64,000 nt of DNA from Flaviflexus equikiangi (lineage in GTDB: Bacteria > Actinomycetota > Actinomycetes > Actinomycetales > Actinomycetaceae). Shown here one piece after another: positions 17,650 to 26,913 of this stretch. Each line of letters begins with the position of its first letter. Position 1 is the first letter of the stretch. Under the pieces are notes generated by a model, which was not told the origin of the DNA, ran no database searches, and saw nothing but the letters and a program-made list of their open reading frames with translations. Both the position numbers and the translations under genes were made by a program. The stretch is taken from NCBI RefSeq assembly GCF_014069875.1, contig NZ_CP059676.1:1922001-1986000 (forward strand). Reading direction: 5' to 3'.

Positions 17650-19026
17650 GTGTCTACGAAGCGTGACAAATCCCACGGAGCGGGCTTCCGCAACTATATC
17701 GACACGATGGCTCACGATAGGCCCGCCCGTCTCGTCCTTCTCGTGTTCGCCACGATCGTCGCAACGGCCACTCTTCTGCTGTGGCTGCCCTTCTCCTCGT
17801 CAGGGCCCGGTGGCGCGACTTTCATCGATGCTCTCTTCACCGCCACGTCCGCCGTCTGCGTCACGGGCCTGACCGTGGTCGACACGGCCCTTGCATGGAC
17901 GACCTTCGGCCATCTCATCATCATGATCTCCATGATGATCGGCGGTCTCGGCGTCATGACACTGGCGTCGATTCTCGGCAGGGCTGTCTCCCACCGAATC
18001 GGCCTGACGCAGCGCATGCTGGCCGCCAACGAGACGAGCTCCCGCCTCGGCGAGGTCGGTTCCCTCATCACCGCGGTCCTTGTGGCATCACTGTCCGTCG
18101 AAGCAATCCTCACCATCGTCCTCCTGCCCTCTTTCATCTCGATGGGAGAGCCCCTCCTCGAAGCGATCTGGCATTCGATGTTCATGGCCGTATCGATCTT
18201 CAACAACGGCGGCTTCGTCATCCTCGAGGATGGTCTCGCCCCGATGGTGGGCGACTGGCTCTTCTGCATTCCCATCATCTTCGGCACCATCGTCGGCGCG
18301 ATCGGCTTCCCCGTGATCCGCGACGTCTACCAGAACTGGCGCAAGCCCCGCTTCCTCTCCCTCCATTCGAAGCTGACCCTGACGACATACATGCTCCTGT
18401 GGGTGGGCGGGATCCTTGCCTTCTTCCTCTTCGAATGGGGCAACCCGAACAGTCTCGGCGGCCTCGAGGGCGACGACAAGATTCTTGCCGGGATCCTCCA
18501 CGGCACGACAACCCGCTCGTCGGGCCTGTCCACTCTCGACATGGCCGACTTGAGCAGTTCCACCCTCTTCATCTTCGACGCCCTCATGTTTATCGGAGGC
18601 GGCTCCGCGTCGACCGCAGGCGGCATCAAAGTCGCAACCTTCGCCGTCCTCGCTCTCGCCATCATCTCCGAGGCACGCGGCGACAAGGATACCGTCGCCT
18701 TCGGCAGGCGGATCCCGAACTCTTCCCTCCGGCTCGCCGTCTCGGCAGCCTTCCTCGGTGCCACTCTTGTCGGGATAGGAACCCTCGCCCTCGTCTACAT
18801 CACCAACCTGCCCCTCGAGGCGGTCCTCTTCGAGGTCATCTCCGCGTTCGCTACCTGTGGGCTGTCGATCGGGATCACGCCGGGACTGCCCACAGCCGGC
18901 AAGCTCGTCCTCATCCTTCTCATGTTCACTGGCCGCCTCGGCACGATGACTCTTGCCGCGGCCCTCGCGATCAGGGAGACGCAGCGCCAGATCCGATTCC
19001 CCGAGGAACGCCCCATCATCGGCTAG
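17650..19026 (+). CDS. trkH: Potassium uptake channel subunit TrkH/KtrB
   Basis: A 458-residue membrane protein of the TrkH/KtrB potassium transporter family, which imports K+ driven by the membrane potential or Na+. Four pore loops are visible with the selectivity-filter Gly in TSAVCVTGLTV, FNNGGFV, TTRSSGLST and FATCGLSIG. The GTG start has GGAGGT five bases upstream. It is followed within 20 bp by the regulatory NAD/nucleotide-binding subunit. Confidence 0.93.
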   Translation: MSTKRDKSHGAGFRNYIDTMAHDRPARLVLLVFATIVATATLLLWLPFSSSGPGGATFIDALFTATSAVCVTGLTVVDTALAWTTFGHLIIMISMMIGGLGVMTLASILGRAVSHRIGLTQRMLAANETSSRLGEVGSLITAVLVASLSVEAILTIVLLPSFISMGEPLLEAIWHSMFMAVSIFNNGGFVILEDGLAPMVGDWLFCIPIIFGTIVGAIGFPVIRDVYQNWRKPRFLSLHSKLTLTTYMLLWVGGILAFFLFEWGNPNSLGGLEGDDKILAGILHGTTTRSSGLSTLDMADLSSSTLFIFDALMFIGGGSASTAGGIKVATFAVLALAIISEARGDKDTVAFGRRIPNSSLRLAVSAAFLGATLVGIGTLALVYITNLPLEAVLFEVISAFATCGLSIGITPGLPTAGKLVLILLMFTGRLGTMTLAAALAIRETQRQIRFPEERPIIG

Positions 19027-19032
19027 CGCCCT

Positions 19033-19713
19033 ATGATGGTCACCATGTCACGTAAATCGCAGGACAGGCTTGGCGCCGTCCTCGTCATCGGCCTCGGCCG
19101 CTTCGGCTCCGCGGTAGCCCTCACACTCGCGGAACAGGGCAGAGAGGTGCTCGCCGTCGAGAAGGATCCCCATCTGGCCGCCCAATGGTCGCACCGCTTC
19201 ACCGTCATCGAGGCGGACTCCACGTCGAAGGAAGCTCTCGAGCAGCTGGGTGCGAAAGACTTCAATGTTGCCGTTGTCGGCATCGGCTCAAGCCTCGAAG
19301 CATCCGTCCTCACGACTGCCAACCTGGTGGAGATGGGGGTCGGCGAGATCTGGGCGAAGGCCACGTCCCGCGACCATGGCCGCATCCTCGAGAAGATCGG
19401 CGCGCACAGGCGCGTGTTCCCCGAATACGATGCTGGTCGCCGCGTCGCCCACATGGTCGCCGGACGCATGATCGACTACATCGAAATGGAAGACAATTTC
19501 ACGATCGTCAAGATGAGGCCCCCGCACGACCTGCGCGGCTTCACCATCGGCGAGTCGAAGGTGCGCGAGCGCTACGGGGTCAACATTCTCGGGGTCAAGT
19601 CACCCCATGAACCCTTCGAGTACGCGACCGCTGAGACGCGGATCGGCGAAGACGACCTCATCATCGTGTCGGGGAACGTCGAGCTCCTCGACCAATTCGC
19701 GTCGCGCAGGTAG
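19033..19713 (+). CDS. trkA: Potassium channel regulatory subunit TrkA/KtrA
   Basis: A 226-residue cytosolic RCK protein gating the channel encoded just upstream. The N-terminal Rossmann domain has VIGLGRFGSAVA and acidic E41KD, binding NAD(H) or ATP; a C-terminal TrkA_C domain covers about residues 145-226. Two starts are possible, ATG 19033 and ATG 19045. The second has TATGAT ending 7 bp upstream and so could also be expressed as a leaderless message in addition to operon read-through. Confidence 0.92.
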   Translation: MMVTMSRKSQDRLGAVLVIGLGRFGSAVALTLAEQGREVLAVEKDPHLAAQWSHRFTVIEADSTSKEALEQLGAKDFNVAVVGIGSSLEASVLTTANLVEMGVGEIWAKATSRDHGRILEKIGAHRRVFPEYDAGRRVAHMVAGRMIDYIEMEDNFTIVKMRPPHDLRGFTIGESKVRERYGVNILGVKSPHEPFEYATAETRIGEDDLIIVSGNVELLDQFASRR

Positions 19714-19751
19714 CGGCCAGATTGTGCACCCCCGTTCTGTAGCCTCGTACC

Positions 19752-21104
19752 ATGGCTAAGAATCGCTCCACCTTCGTCTGCTCCGAATGCGGATGGGACA
19801 CATCGAAATGGGTTGGCCGCTGCGGTCAATGCGAGGCGTGGGGCACGATGGTCGAGAACCGACCGGTGCCCACCGCGTCGGCCCGTGCCCTCGCACCGAC
19901 CTCTCCAGCCACTCCCATCACCAAGGTGCAGACAACCGCCACCGAACGGTCGACAACGGGGGTGGGCGAGCTCGATCGCGTCCTCGGCGGAGGCCTCGTA
20001 CCCGGCGCCGTCATCCTCCTCGCGGGCGAACCGGGAGTCGGCAAGTCCACGCTTCTGCTCGATGTGGCGGCAGAGGTCTCTCGTCTCAACAGCCAGCCTG
20101 TTCTCTACATCTCCGGCGAGGAATCAGCATCTCAGGTGCGTCTTCGCGCGGAGCGCATCGGAGCCATGTCCGACAATCTTCATCTGGCCGCGGAGGCAGA
20201 TCTCGCGACGATTATCGGACATGTCGACGCCAGCCCGCCCTCGATGCTTGTCATCGACTCCGTCCAGACGATCATGGACACGTCGGTTGATGGTGCGGCA
20301 GGTGGAGTCTCCCAGGTTCGCGCCGTCACGGCAGGCCTCGTTCATCTCGCCAAGACGAGGAATCTTCCCGTCCTGCTCGTCGGACATGTCACGAAGGATG
20401 GCTCGATCGCCGGCCCCCGCGTCCTCGAGCATCTCGTCGACGTCGTCTGCCAGTTCGACGGGGATCGCCATTCCCGTCTCAGGCTCGTGCGCGCCGTCAA
20501 GAACCGCTACGGCCCCACGGACGAAGTGGGGTGTTTCGAGCTTGTGGACGACGGCATCAACGAGCTTCCCGACCCGTCGGGCCTGTTCCTGTCGGACCGG
20601 GCGCGTACCGTACCCGGCACGTGCGTCACGATCACTCTCGAAGGCAGGCGACCGATGCCCGTCGAGATCCAGTCGCTTGCGGTGACACCCGCCGGCCCTC
20701 CGAGGCGCACAACCTCTGGCGTCGACTCGTCGCGGATCGCGATGACGGTGGCAGTTCTCCAGTCGAGACTCGGTGTCGACCTCGACCGTAAGGATATTTT
20801 CGTCTCGACTATCGGGGGCGCTCGAGCGTCCGAACCCTCGACGGATCTCGCGGCCGCTCTCTCCCTCGCCTCCGCAGTGGCTGATCTCCCGCTCGCGCCC
20901 GGGGTTGTTGCTCTTGGCGAAGTCGCCCTCACGGGCGAAGTGCGCCCCATTGTCGGCCTCGAGCAGCGCCTCGGAGAGGCTGTCCGCCTCGGATTCACGA
21001 AGGCTCTCATTCCCGCCGGAGCATCCGTCAAGATTCCGGCTGGGATGACGGTCTCGCAGGTTGCCGACGTGGCGGCGGCCGTCCGCGAGGTCCTTCCCTC
21101 CTGA
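19752..21104 (+). CDS. radA: DNA repair ATPase RadA
   Basis: A RecA-like branch-migration helicase involved in recombination, 450 residues. Domains in order: zinc finger C10-X2-C13-X10-C24-X2-C27, RecA-like ATPase with Walker A GEPGVGKST (92-100), the RadA-specific KNRYG motif near 250, and a Lon-protease-like C-terminal domain (about 300-450). A TAGCCT box (19740-19745) ends six bases before ATG, with no Shine-Dalgarno, so the gene may be leaderless. It converges on the next gene with 5 bp between stops. Confidence 0.95.
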   Translation: MAKNRSTFVCSECGWDTSKWVGRCGQCEAWGTMVENRPVPTASARALAPTSPATPITKVQTTATERSTTGVGELDRVLGGGLVPGAVILLAGEPGVGKSTLLLDVAAEVSRLNSQPVLYISGEESASQVRLRAERIGAMSDNLHLAAEADLATIIGHVDASPPSMLVIDSVQTIMDTSVDGAAGGVSQVRAVTAGLVHLAKTRNLPVLLVGHVTKDGSIAGPRVLEHLVDVVCQFDGDRHSRLRLVRAVKNRYGPTDEVGCFELVDDGINELPDPSGLFLSDRARTVPGTCVTITLEGRRPMPVEIQSLAVTPAGPPRRTTSGVDSSRIAMTVAVLQSRLGVDLDRKDIFVSTIGGARASEPSTDLAAALSLASAVADLPLAPGVVALGEVALTGEVRPIVGLEQRLGEAVRLGFTKALIPAGASVKIPAGMTVSQVADVAAAVREVLPS

Positions 21105-21109
21105 CGCGG

Positions 21110-22021
21110 CTACTCGGTTTCTCCGCCGCCTGCGGCTGGAGCACGTCCGGCTGGGTCTGTCAGCACGAACGTCTCCCTCATGGCGGGGAACGCCACGCCG
21201 TCGATGCTTCCCTCGACAACGTACGTGCCCGGGAGGGGATTGGGCAGCCCGCCTGAACATTCGGCATTCGACCTGGCGCCAGACCATTCAACAGCGATAT
21301 CGGAAGAGACGCCGGGTCCGAAGACGTAGAGCATCGACTCCTGCCCGGCCGGACAGTGGGCAGATGACCAGATCTGGTCTGTTCCCGATGTCACTGTCAG
21401 CACAAGATGGTCTGATCCAGCATCGAGGGAACAGGAAGTCTCGGACGTATTCGTCACTGTCATCCCGAACGTCACGGGATAGCCCGCGAGCGCTCCTGTC
21501 CTGTTCGATTCGATCGTCACCATGCTCGGCTCGCACGGCACGACTTCGAACTTTGCTGTGTCAGCCTGCGCGACGAGGGCCTCTTCGCGCTTGTTCAGCT
21601 GGCTCTGGAAGAACAGCGCAAGCCCGACAAAGATGAGGATGAGGGTGACCGCGCCCGTGATGTAGATGGCGAGACGCTTCCGGTACGCTCTGCGGGCCGC
21701 CTCGCGCTGCGCCCGGGCAGCCTGCTCCGGGGTGGGCTTCCGGCGCGGCGGTGGCTGCCGCTTCGCGGTGCCGGCGCCCCGTGCGGGACGCTGGGCCGAG
21801 GCGGGTGGGTGCCGCTGGGTGCGCTTCGTCTGGGAGCCGGTTCGTTCGGTGGGGCGCGGTTCGGTGATCGGCTTCCCGTCGGCGCCCAGAGTGCCGGGGA
21901 TCATGGTGGGGCGAGCCGGTGACGCACCGGGTGAGGACGTGCGGGAGCGACGGTCAGCACCGTTTCGCGTTCCCCCGGCCCGGGAGCTGCTCGTCCCTTT
22001 CGGGTCCTCGAAATCCTTCAC
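21110..22021 (-). CDS. Single-pass membrane protein with extracytoplasmic domain
   Basis: A 303-residue protein of unknown function. Residues 1-110 are Pro/Arg/Thr-rich and disordered, and a transmembrane helix follows at about 117-138. The remaining ~160 residues form a beta-rich outer domain with four cysteines (in EVVPCEP, TSCSLD, AHCPAG, AECSGG), probably two disulfides; the pattern resembles DUF4232-like domains of actinobacterial envelope proteins. It is divergent from mutY. Confidence 0.75.
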   Translation of the reverse strand: MKDFEDPKGTSSSRAGGTRNGADRRSRTSSPGASPARPTMIPGTLGADGKPITEPRPTERTGSQTKRTQRHPPASAQRPARGAGTAKRQPPPRRKPTPEQAARAQREAARRAYRKRLAIYITGAVTLILIFVGLALFFQSQLNKREEALVAQADTAKFEVVPCEPSMVTIESNRTGALAGYPVTFGMTVTNTSETSCSLDAGSDHLVLTVTSGTDQIWSSAHCPAGQESMLYVFGPGVSSDIAVEWSGARSNAECSGGLPNPLPGTYVVEGSIDGVAFPAMRETFVLTDPAGRAPAAGGGETE

Positions 22022-22088
22022 CCCACTAACCTAAACGCTTCTGCCGAGAACTGCCCGATCGGCACGCCTCTGTGGCACACTGAGCACG

Positions 22089-22952
22089 ATGTTTAGCGAG
22101 TTGACGACCTGGTTCGATGAGAACGGACGGGATCTGCCGTGGCGGCGGCCCGGCACCCCACCCTGGCATATCCTCCTGTGCGAGGTCATGAGCCAGCAGA
22201 CGCCCGTCGCCAGGGTCGTCCCGGCATGGCTCGAATGGACGGAGCGGTGGCCCGCCCCGCGGGACCTTGCCGAGGCGGGGCCCGACGACGTGCTGCGGGC
22301 ATGGAAGTCCCTTGGCTACCCGCGCAGGGCGCTGCGCTTGCGGGAGTGCGCGATCGCGATCGTCGAGAACCATGACGGTGCCGTGCCCTCGTCGGAGGCT
22401 GAGCTCCTCGCGCTTCCCGGTATCGGTTCATATACGGCGGCAGCGGTCGTTTCTTTCGGTTTCGGTGGCCGTGCTCTCGTCCTGGATACCAACATTCGTC
22501 GCGTGATCGGACGTCTCCATGGTCAGGCGCTGCCGCCTCCCAGCCTGACCGCTCCAGAGAGGGCACGGGCGGCCTCCCTGCTTCCAGAAGACGCTCTGGA
22601 GAGCGTGGCATGGAACGCGGCGACGATGGAGCTGGGGGCCCTCGTGTGCACGGCGCGGTCGCCCCGGTGCGATGCGTGCCCGATCGCGGAGTGGTGTGAG
22701 TGGCGGGCCGCCGATTATCCTCCGGATCGTTTCGCCCACCGCCGACGGACCCAGGCGTGGGAGGGGACGATCCGTCAGGCTCGCGGCGCGATCATGGCGG
22801 CTCTGCGAGCATCCCACGCCCCTGTTCCCGTAGCCGTTCTCCGCAGGGCAGACCCTTCCCGGATTGACGATGCTCTGGCAGGCCTCCTCGCAGACGGCCT
22901 CGTTGTCCGCGTCGATGATGAGGTGGCGCTTCCCGGTAGCCTTGGTTCATGA
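22089..22952 (+). CDS. mutY: A/G-specific adenine glycosylase MutY
   Basis: Removes adenine mispaired with 8-oxoguanine or guanine. The 287-residue protein has catalytic Glu32 (EVMSQQT), the helix-hairpin-helix LPGIGSYTAAAV (109-120), catalytic Asp133 (VLDTNIRRV) and the iron-sulfur ligands C187-X6-C194-X2-C197-X5-C203. The C-terminal NUDIX-like domain is shorter than in Escherichia, as in other actinobacteria. Its stop overlaps the next gene as ATGA. Confidence 0.95.
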   Translation: MFSELTTWFDENGRDLPWRRPGTPPWHILLCEVMSQQTPVARVVPAWLEWTERWPAPRDLAEAGPDDVLRAWKSLGYPRRALRLRECAIAIVENHDGAVPSSEAELLALPGIGSYTAAAVVSFGFGGRALVLDTNIRRVIGRLHGQALPPPSLTAPERARAASLLPEDALESVAWNAATMELGALVCTARSPRCDACPIAEWCEWRAADYPPDRFAHRRRTQAWEGTIRQARGAIMAALRASHAPVPVAVLRRADPSRIDDALAGLLADGLVVRVDDEVALPGSLGS

Positions 22953-23335
22953 CCCCGAACCATCGCATCATCCTCTGGTCGACTGGACTCGTCGTCCTCG
23001 GCCTGTTCCTGTCCGTCATCGGACTCATCCTCTACGAGTTCACGCCTGCGATCGACCGGACGTGGGCACCGGCGATCACCTCGATTGCGACGTTCGGGTT
23101 GACGTCTGGCGGGGTCCTCGTGATCACCCGCGCGAAGGACAGCGACTTGGCGAGTTTTGCTCGCACGATGTGGCGGTCAGTCGCCTACATCACGGCTGGC
23201 GCAGTCATCCTTGCCGCGATCGTCGCCGCTCTCATGCTGGATCCGGTGACGTCCCTCGTCGTCGCCCTCGTCGCGCTGCAGGGCCCTGTCGGCGCCTGGT
23301 TCGTGTCTCAGCAGATGGGGACTACAGCTCGCTGA
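22949..23335 (+). CDS. Small four-helix membrane protein
   Basis: A 128-residue protein with four hydrophobic segments (about 8-30, 39-58, 72-92, 95-117). No family recognised. Its ATG overlaps the mutY stop, and the 3' end overlaps the convergent acetyltransferase gene by 14 bp. Confidence 0.65.
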   Translation: MTPNHRIILWSTGLVVLGLFLSVIGLILYEFTPAIDRTWAPAITSIATFGLTSGGVLVITRAKDSDLASFARTMWRSVAYITAGAVILAAIVAALMLDPVTSLVVALVALQGPVGAWFVSQQMGTTAR

Positions 23336-23837
23336 TGGGGGAATCGAGTTCCTTGAGCATGCGGCTGTTGCCGAGCGTGTTCGGTTTGACTCGAGCGAGT
23401 TCCAGGAACTCGGCCATGCCGTCGTCATGGGAGCGCAGCATTTCGGCAAACACGTTCTCCCCCACGGGGGTGCCCTCGATCTCCCGGTAGCCGAGACGAG
23501 AGAAGAACGGGGTTTCGAACGTCAGGCAGAAGAGCCTCTTGAGTTCCAGATCGTAGGCGCGCGCTTCGAGCGCCCGATAGAGGTCGCCGCCGAGACCGCG
23601 CCCCTGGTACTGGGGATCGACCGCCAGAGTCCTCACCTCGGCGATATCGTCCCACAGGACATGGAGGGCCCCGCAACCGATGACACGGTCTCCGTCGAGC
23701 GCGACGACGAACTCCTGGATATCTTCGAAATAGTCGATGAGGTCCTTGGAGATGAGGACGCGGTTCTCCGCGAACGGTTCGACAAGGGCAGCGATCCCGC
23801 GAGCATGCGCAGGCAGGGCGGGCCTGATAGTGATCAT
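23322..23837 (-). CDS. argA: Amino-acid N-acetyltransferase, ArgA-like GNAT
   Basis: A 171-residue GNAT enzyme closely resembling mycobacterial Rv2747, which makes N-acetylglutamate for arginine synthesis. Shared features are VVALDGDRVIGCGALHVLW, the acetyl-CoA loop VDPQYQGRGLGGDL and the C-terminal KPNTLGNSRML. It lies 9 bp after the SorC regulator stop and is probably co-transcribed with it, which is unexpected for an arginine gene. Its 3' end overlaps the convergent membrane-protein gene. Confidence 0.83.
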   Translation of the reverse strand: MITIRPALPAHARGIAALVEPFAENRVLISKDLIDYFEDIQEFVVALDGDRVIGCGALHVLWDDIAEVRTLAVDPQYQGRGLGGDLYRALEARAYDLELKRLFCLTFETPFFSRLGYREIEGTPVGENVFAEMLRSHDDGMAEFLELARVKPNTLGNSRMLKELDSPISEL

Positions 23838-23846
23838 GGCACCAGC

Positions 23847-24845
23847 CTAGTGGCCGTTGCGCTGGTATCGATCCGCGCGCTTGCGCTGACCGTTCGTCAG
23901 ATCGAGAAGCTTCCAGGCCGCCGCCTCATCGATGATGAGATCGGTGACTGCGCCTGACATGAGGGCGCCGTGGAGGGGAAGCACTTTGGAGGAGCCCGCA
24001 ACGACGCAGATCCTGCGCGGGATCTTCTTCAGTTCGTCCGGCGTGGGGCCGGTGGCGCGCCTGTTGATCTCAATATCCTCATACGAGCCGTCGGGACGCA
24101 GCAGGACGGTGCAGATATCGCCCACCACGCCCTCGGCCCTCAGGACAGCGATGTCGTCCGGGGAGAGATAGCCGCCGACGTACACGTGGGAGGCGAGAGG
24201 CGAGTTGAACGATCCGACTCCGAAGACGGCGATGTCCGTGGTCTGCTGGAGCTCCCGGACGGCCGCCAGGGAGCGTTCGCGCCACATGGCTTCACGGGTC
24301 TCAGCGAAATCGAAGAAGGCTGGCACGGGGAAGTGGCGGACAGTCGCACCGAAGGCCTTGCCGAACGAATCGATGATCTGGCCGGCGTAGGGGATGCCTG
24401 TGGTCGTCGAGTTCGCGGCTCCGTTGAGCTGGACGACGATGGAGCCGGGAGCTGGCCGCGGGGACAGGTGGTCGGTGACGGCGGAGATCGTCGTACCCCA
24501 CGCGACGCCGATCGTGTGCCCGGGCTCGACCAGGTCGGAGATGATAGCTCCCGCGACGGTCGCCACAGCATCGAGGCGCCGCACGTCGGTGGATGTCGGA
24601 GAGACTGGCACGACATGGGCGGCGATCCCGAAAACTTCGGACAGGCGTGCCGAGAGCGAGTCAGAGTTCTCTGTTGGGGGGTGGAGGCTGATGCGGACGA
24701 GGCCCTCGTCCCGGGCGAGAGAAATCAGCCTCGACACGGTAGAGCGCGAGACGCCCAGCCGACGGGCTACCGTTTCCATGGTTTCACCCTGCACGTAGTG
24801 CAGTACGGCCGCCTCGTAGGCAACTCTCCGACGATCCTCGGACAA
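23847..24845 (-). CDS. SorC-family sugar-phosphate-responsive regulator
   Basis: A 332-residue DeoR/SorC-type regulator: N-terminal HTH at about 22-47 (ETMETVARRLGVSRSTVSRL) and a large sugar-binding domain with VGVAWGTT and the FGVGSF motif, the phosphosugar site of this family. The start is set at TTG 24845, because AGGAGAG lies five bases upstream and the product begins exactly where the family begins; no ATG or GTG fits. It is divergent from glpK across a 372-bp regulatory region, so glycerol or polyol kinase control is likely. Confidence 0.87.
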   Translation of the reverse strand: MSEDRRRVAYEAAVLHYVQGETMETVARRLGVSRSTVSRLISLARDEGLVRISLHPPTENSDSLSARLSEVFGIAAHVVPVSPTSTDVRRLDAVATVAGAIISDLVEPGHTIGVAWGTTISAVTDHLSPRPAPGSIVVQLNGAANSTTTGIPYAGQIIDSFGKAFGATVRHFPVPAFFDFAETREAMWRERSLAAVRELQQTTDIAVFGVGSFNSPLASHVYVGGYLSPDDIAVLRAEGVVGDICTVLLRPDGSYEDIEINRRATGPTPDELKKIPRRICVVAGSSKVLPLHGALMSGAVTDLIIDEAAAWKLLDLTNGQRKRADRYQRNGH

Positions 24846-25217
24846 CCTGTCTCTCCTTGCAGCTCGGTAGGGCTGTGATCTCGTGACGCCCGTTCTAGCA
24901 TAACGGTCCCGGCGGGTTCCCGCGTCGGACGGTCGCACTGCTGCACGGCCGCTCCACACGCCGCCTTCACGTCGTTGCGGGCGAACCCAAGGGCCGTGCA
25001 CGTACGTTCATATGATATGCGATCGATTGCATGACTGCGACTATTCATCGCGTATGATGTGATCACACCCACCCCGGGTGCGGGCCGCAACGAAGCACCC
25101 AGCTCGACTGGCGCACGCGATCAACCCTAGAAAACATTGTCAACGCGCCGATGTGCCTGCATCGGCGACTGGCTGGCCTTGCGCCACGCCAGACACCACG
25201 AAAGGAACTCGTCAACG
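24846..25217. promoter_or_regulatory. Divergent control region between sorC and glpK
   Basis: This 372-bp gene-free stretch includes an A/T-richer core. It holds a near-palindrome TGCGATCGATTGCA (25018-25031), a -10-like TATGAT (25053-25058) for glpK and a perfect TGTGATCACA palindrome (25058-25067) overlapping that -10 by one base. Together these fit a SorC operator and glpK promoter. The remaining ~150 bp before glpK is an unexplained leader. Confidence 0.5.
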
Positions 25218-26744
25218 ATGACCGAGAAGAAATACGTACTAGCAATTGACCAGGGAACCACCTCCTCCCGCGCTATCGTCTTCAACCACGCGGGTGAGAT
25301 CGTTTCCATCGGTCAGCTCGAGCATGAGCAGATCTTCCCGAGGCCGGGCTGGGTTGAGCACGACCCGATCGAGATCCGCGACAACATCCGCGAGGTGATC
25401 GGCCAGGCCCTCGGCAAGGCTGACATCAACCGTCACGAGATCGCCTCCGTCGGCATCACCAACCAGCGCGAGACCGCTGTCGTGTGGGACAAGAACACGG
25501 GCCTTCCCGTCTACAACGCGATTGTCTGGCAGGACACCCGTACCGACAAGATCGTTCGTGAGCTCGGCGGCGACGAAGGTGCGGACCGCTACAAGGAAAT
25601 CTGTGGCCTCCCCCTCGCCACGTACTTCTCGGGCCCCAAGGTCAAGTGGATCCTCGACAACGTCGAGGGCGCACGCGAGAAGGCAGAGGCCGGCGATCTG
25701 CTGTTCGGCAACACCGACTCGTGGGTTCTGTGGAACCTGACCGGCGGCGTCGAGGGCGGCGTGCACGTCACTGACGTCACCAACGCATCCCGCACGATGC
25801 TCATGGATGTTCGCGAGCTCAAGTGGCACGAGGGCATCTGTGAGGACATGGGCGTACCGATGTCGATGCTTCCCGAGATCAAGTCGTCCTCGGAGGTCTA
25901 CGGCTACGGCGCGAAGAACACCCTGATCATCGACACCCCGATCTCCGGCATTCTCGGCGACCAGCAGGCGGCAACCTTCGGCCAGGCCTGCTTCGAGAAG
26001 GGCATGGCGAAGAACACCTACGGCACCGGCTGCTTCATGCTCATCAACACGGGCGAAGAGGCTGTCACCTCGAAGAACGGCCTCCTCACGACGGTCTGCT
26101 ACAAGATCGGCGATGCTCCCGCCGTCTACGCCCTCGAGGGTTCGATCGCTGTGACGGGCTCCCTCGTCCAGTGGCTGCGCGACAACCTCAACATGATCTC
26201 GTCCGCTCCCGAGATCGAGACGCTGGCTGAGACCGTTGAAGACAATGGCGGCGTCTACGTCGTCCCCGCATTCTCCGGACTCTTCGCCCCGTACTGGAAG
26301 GACGATGCTCGCGGCGCGATCGTCGGCCTGACACGCTTCAACAACAAGGGCCACATCGCTCGCGCAGTCCTCGAGGCAACCGCCTTCCAGACCGCCGAGG
26401 TCCTCGAGGCCATGAACCTCGACTCCGGTGCAGACCTCAAGGAGCTGCGCGTCGACGGCGGCATGACAGCCAACTCGGCACTCATGCAGTTCCAGGCCGA
26501 CATCCTCGGTGTGGACGTTGTCGCACCGAAGGTGACCGAGACGACGGCACTGGGCGCAGCCTACGCCGCCGGCATCGCCGTCGGTTTCTGGAACGGCGAG
26601 CAGGACGTCATCGACAACTGGCAGGAGGGCTCGCGCTGGACGCCGAACCTGGACGAGGGCGAGCGCGCACGTCAGATGAGGCTCTGGAAGAAGGCTGTTA
26701 CCCGCACCTTCGACTGGGTCGACGAGGACGTCACCAACGCCTGA
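25218..26744 (+). CDS. glpK: Glycerol kinase GlpK
   Basis: Phosphorylates glycerol to sn-glycerol 3-phosphate. The 508-residue FGGY protein has the canonical N-terminus [12 protein letters not shown] (phosphate 1 motif), [13 protein letters not shown], an IVWQDTRT substrate loop and the C-terminal [19 protein letters not shown] and [13 protein letters not shown] 25218 is taken because the product then begins as other GlpKs; AAAGGA precedes it. No glpF or glpD accompanies it. A strong terminator follows, so it is a single-gene unit under the SorC region. Confidence 0.95.
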   Translation: MTEKKYVLAIDQGTTSSRAIVFNHAGEIVSIGQLEHEQIFPRPGWVEHDPIEIRDNIREVIGQALGKADINRHEIASVGITNQRETAVVWDKNTGLPVYNAIVWQDTRTDKIVRELGGDEGADRYKEICGLPLATYFSGPKVKWILDNVEGAREKAEAGDLLFGNTDSWVLWNLTGGVEGGVHVTDVTNASRTMLMDVRELKWHEGICEDMGVPMSMLPEIKSSSEVYGYGAKNTLIIDTPISGILGDQQAATFGQACFEKGMAKNTYGTGCFMLINTGEEAVTSKNGLLTTVCYKIGDAPAVYALEGSIAVTGSLVQWLRDNLNMISSAPEIETLAETVEDNGGVYVVPAFSGLFAPYWKDDARGAIVGLTRFNNKGHIARAVLEATAFQTAEVLEAMNLDSGADLKELRVDGGMTANSALMQFQADILGVDVVAPKVTETTALGAAYAAGIAVGFWNGEQDVIDNWQEGSRWTPNLDEGERARQMRLWKKAVTRTFDWVDEDVTNA

Positions 26745-26775
26745 GTCACCTCTAGCCGACTAGACGAGTAACGAA

Positions 26776-26803
26776 ACCGTGGGGCCCTTTCGGGCCCCAC
26801 GGT
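26776..26803 (+). terminator. glpK terminator
   Basis: A 12-bp perfect stem (accgtggggccc with 26792-26803), tttc loop, then the pyrimidine-rich tail cttctta. It lies 32 bp after the glpK stop. Confidence 0.85.
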
Positions 26804-26913
26804 CTTCTTATGCGGTTTCTCGACTGCCGTTCTCGCGGATTCCGCGACAGGCCGCCGGGCTCCCCTCCTCGGACCCGTGTCGCGATCAGTGGGGTGCCGC
26901 GGCGGCCGCGGGG

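Noticed and set aside
25058-25067. CRP/GlxR site at TGTGATCACA
   Set aside because: The CRP/GlxR consensus has a 6-bp spacer between TGTGA and TCACA; here they are adjacent.
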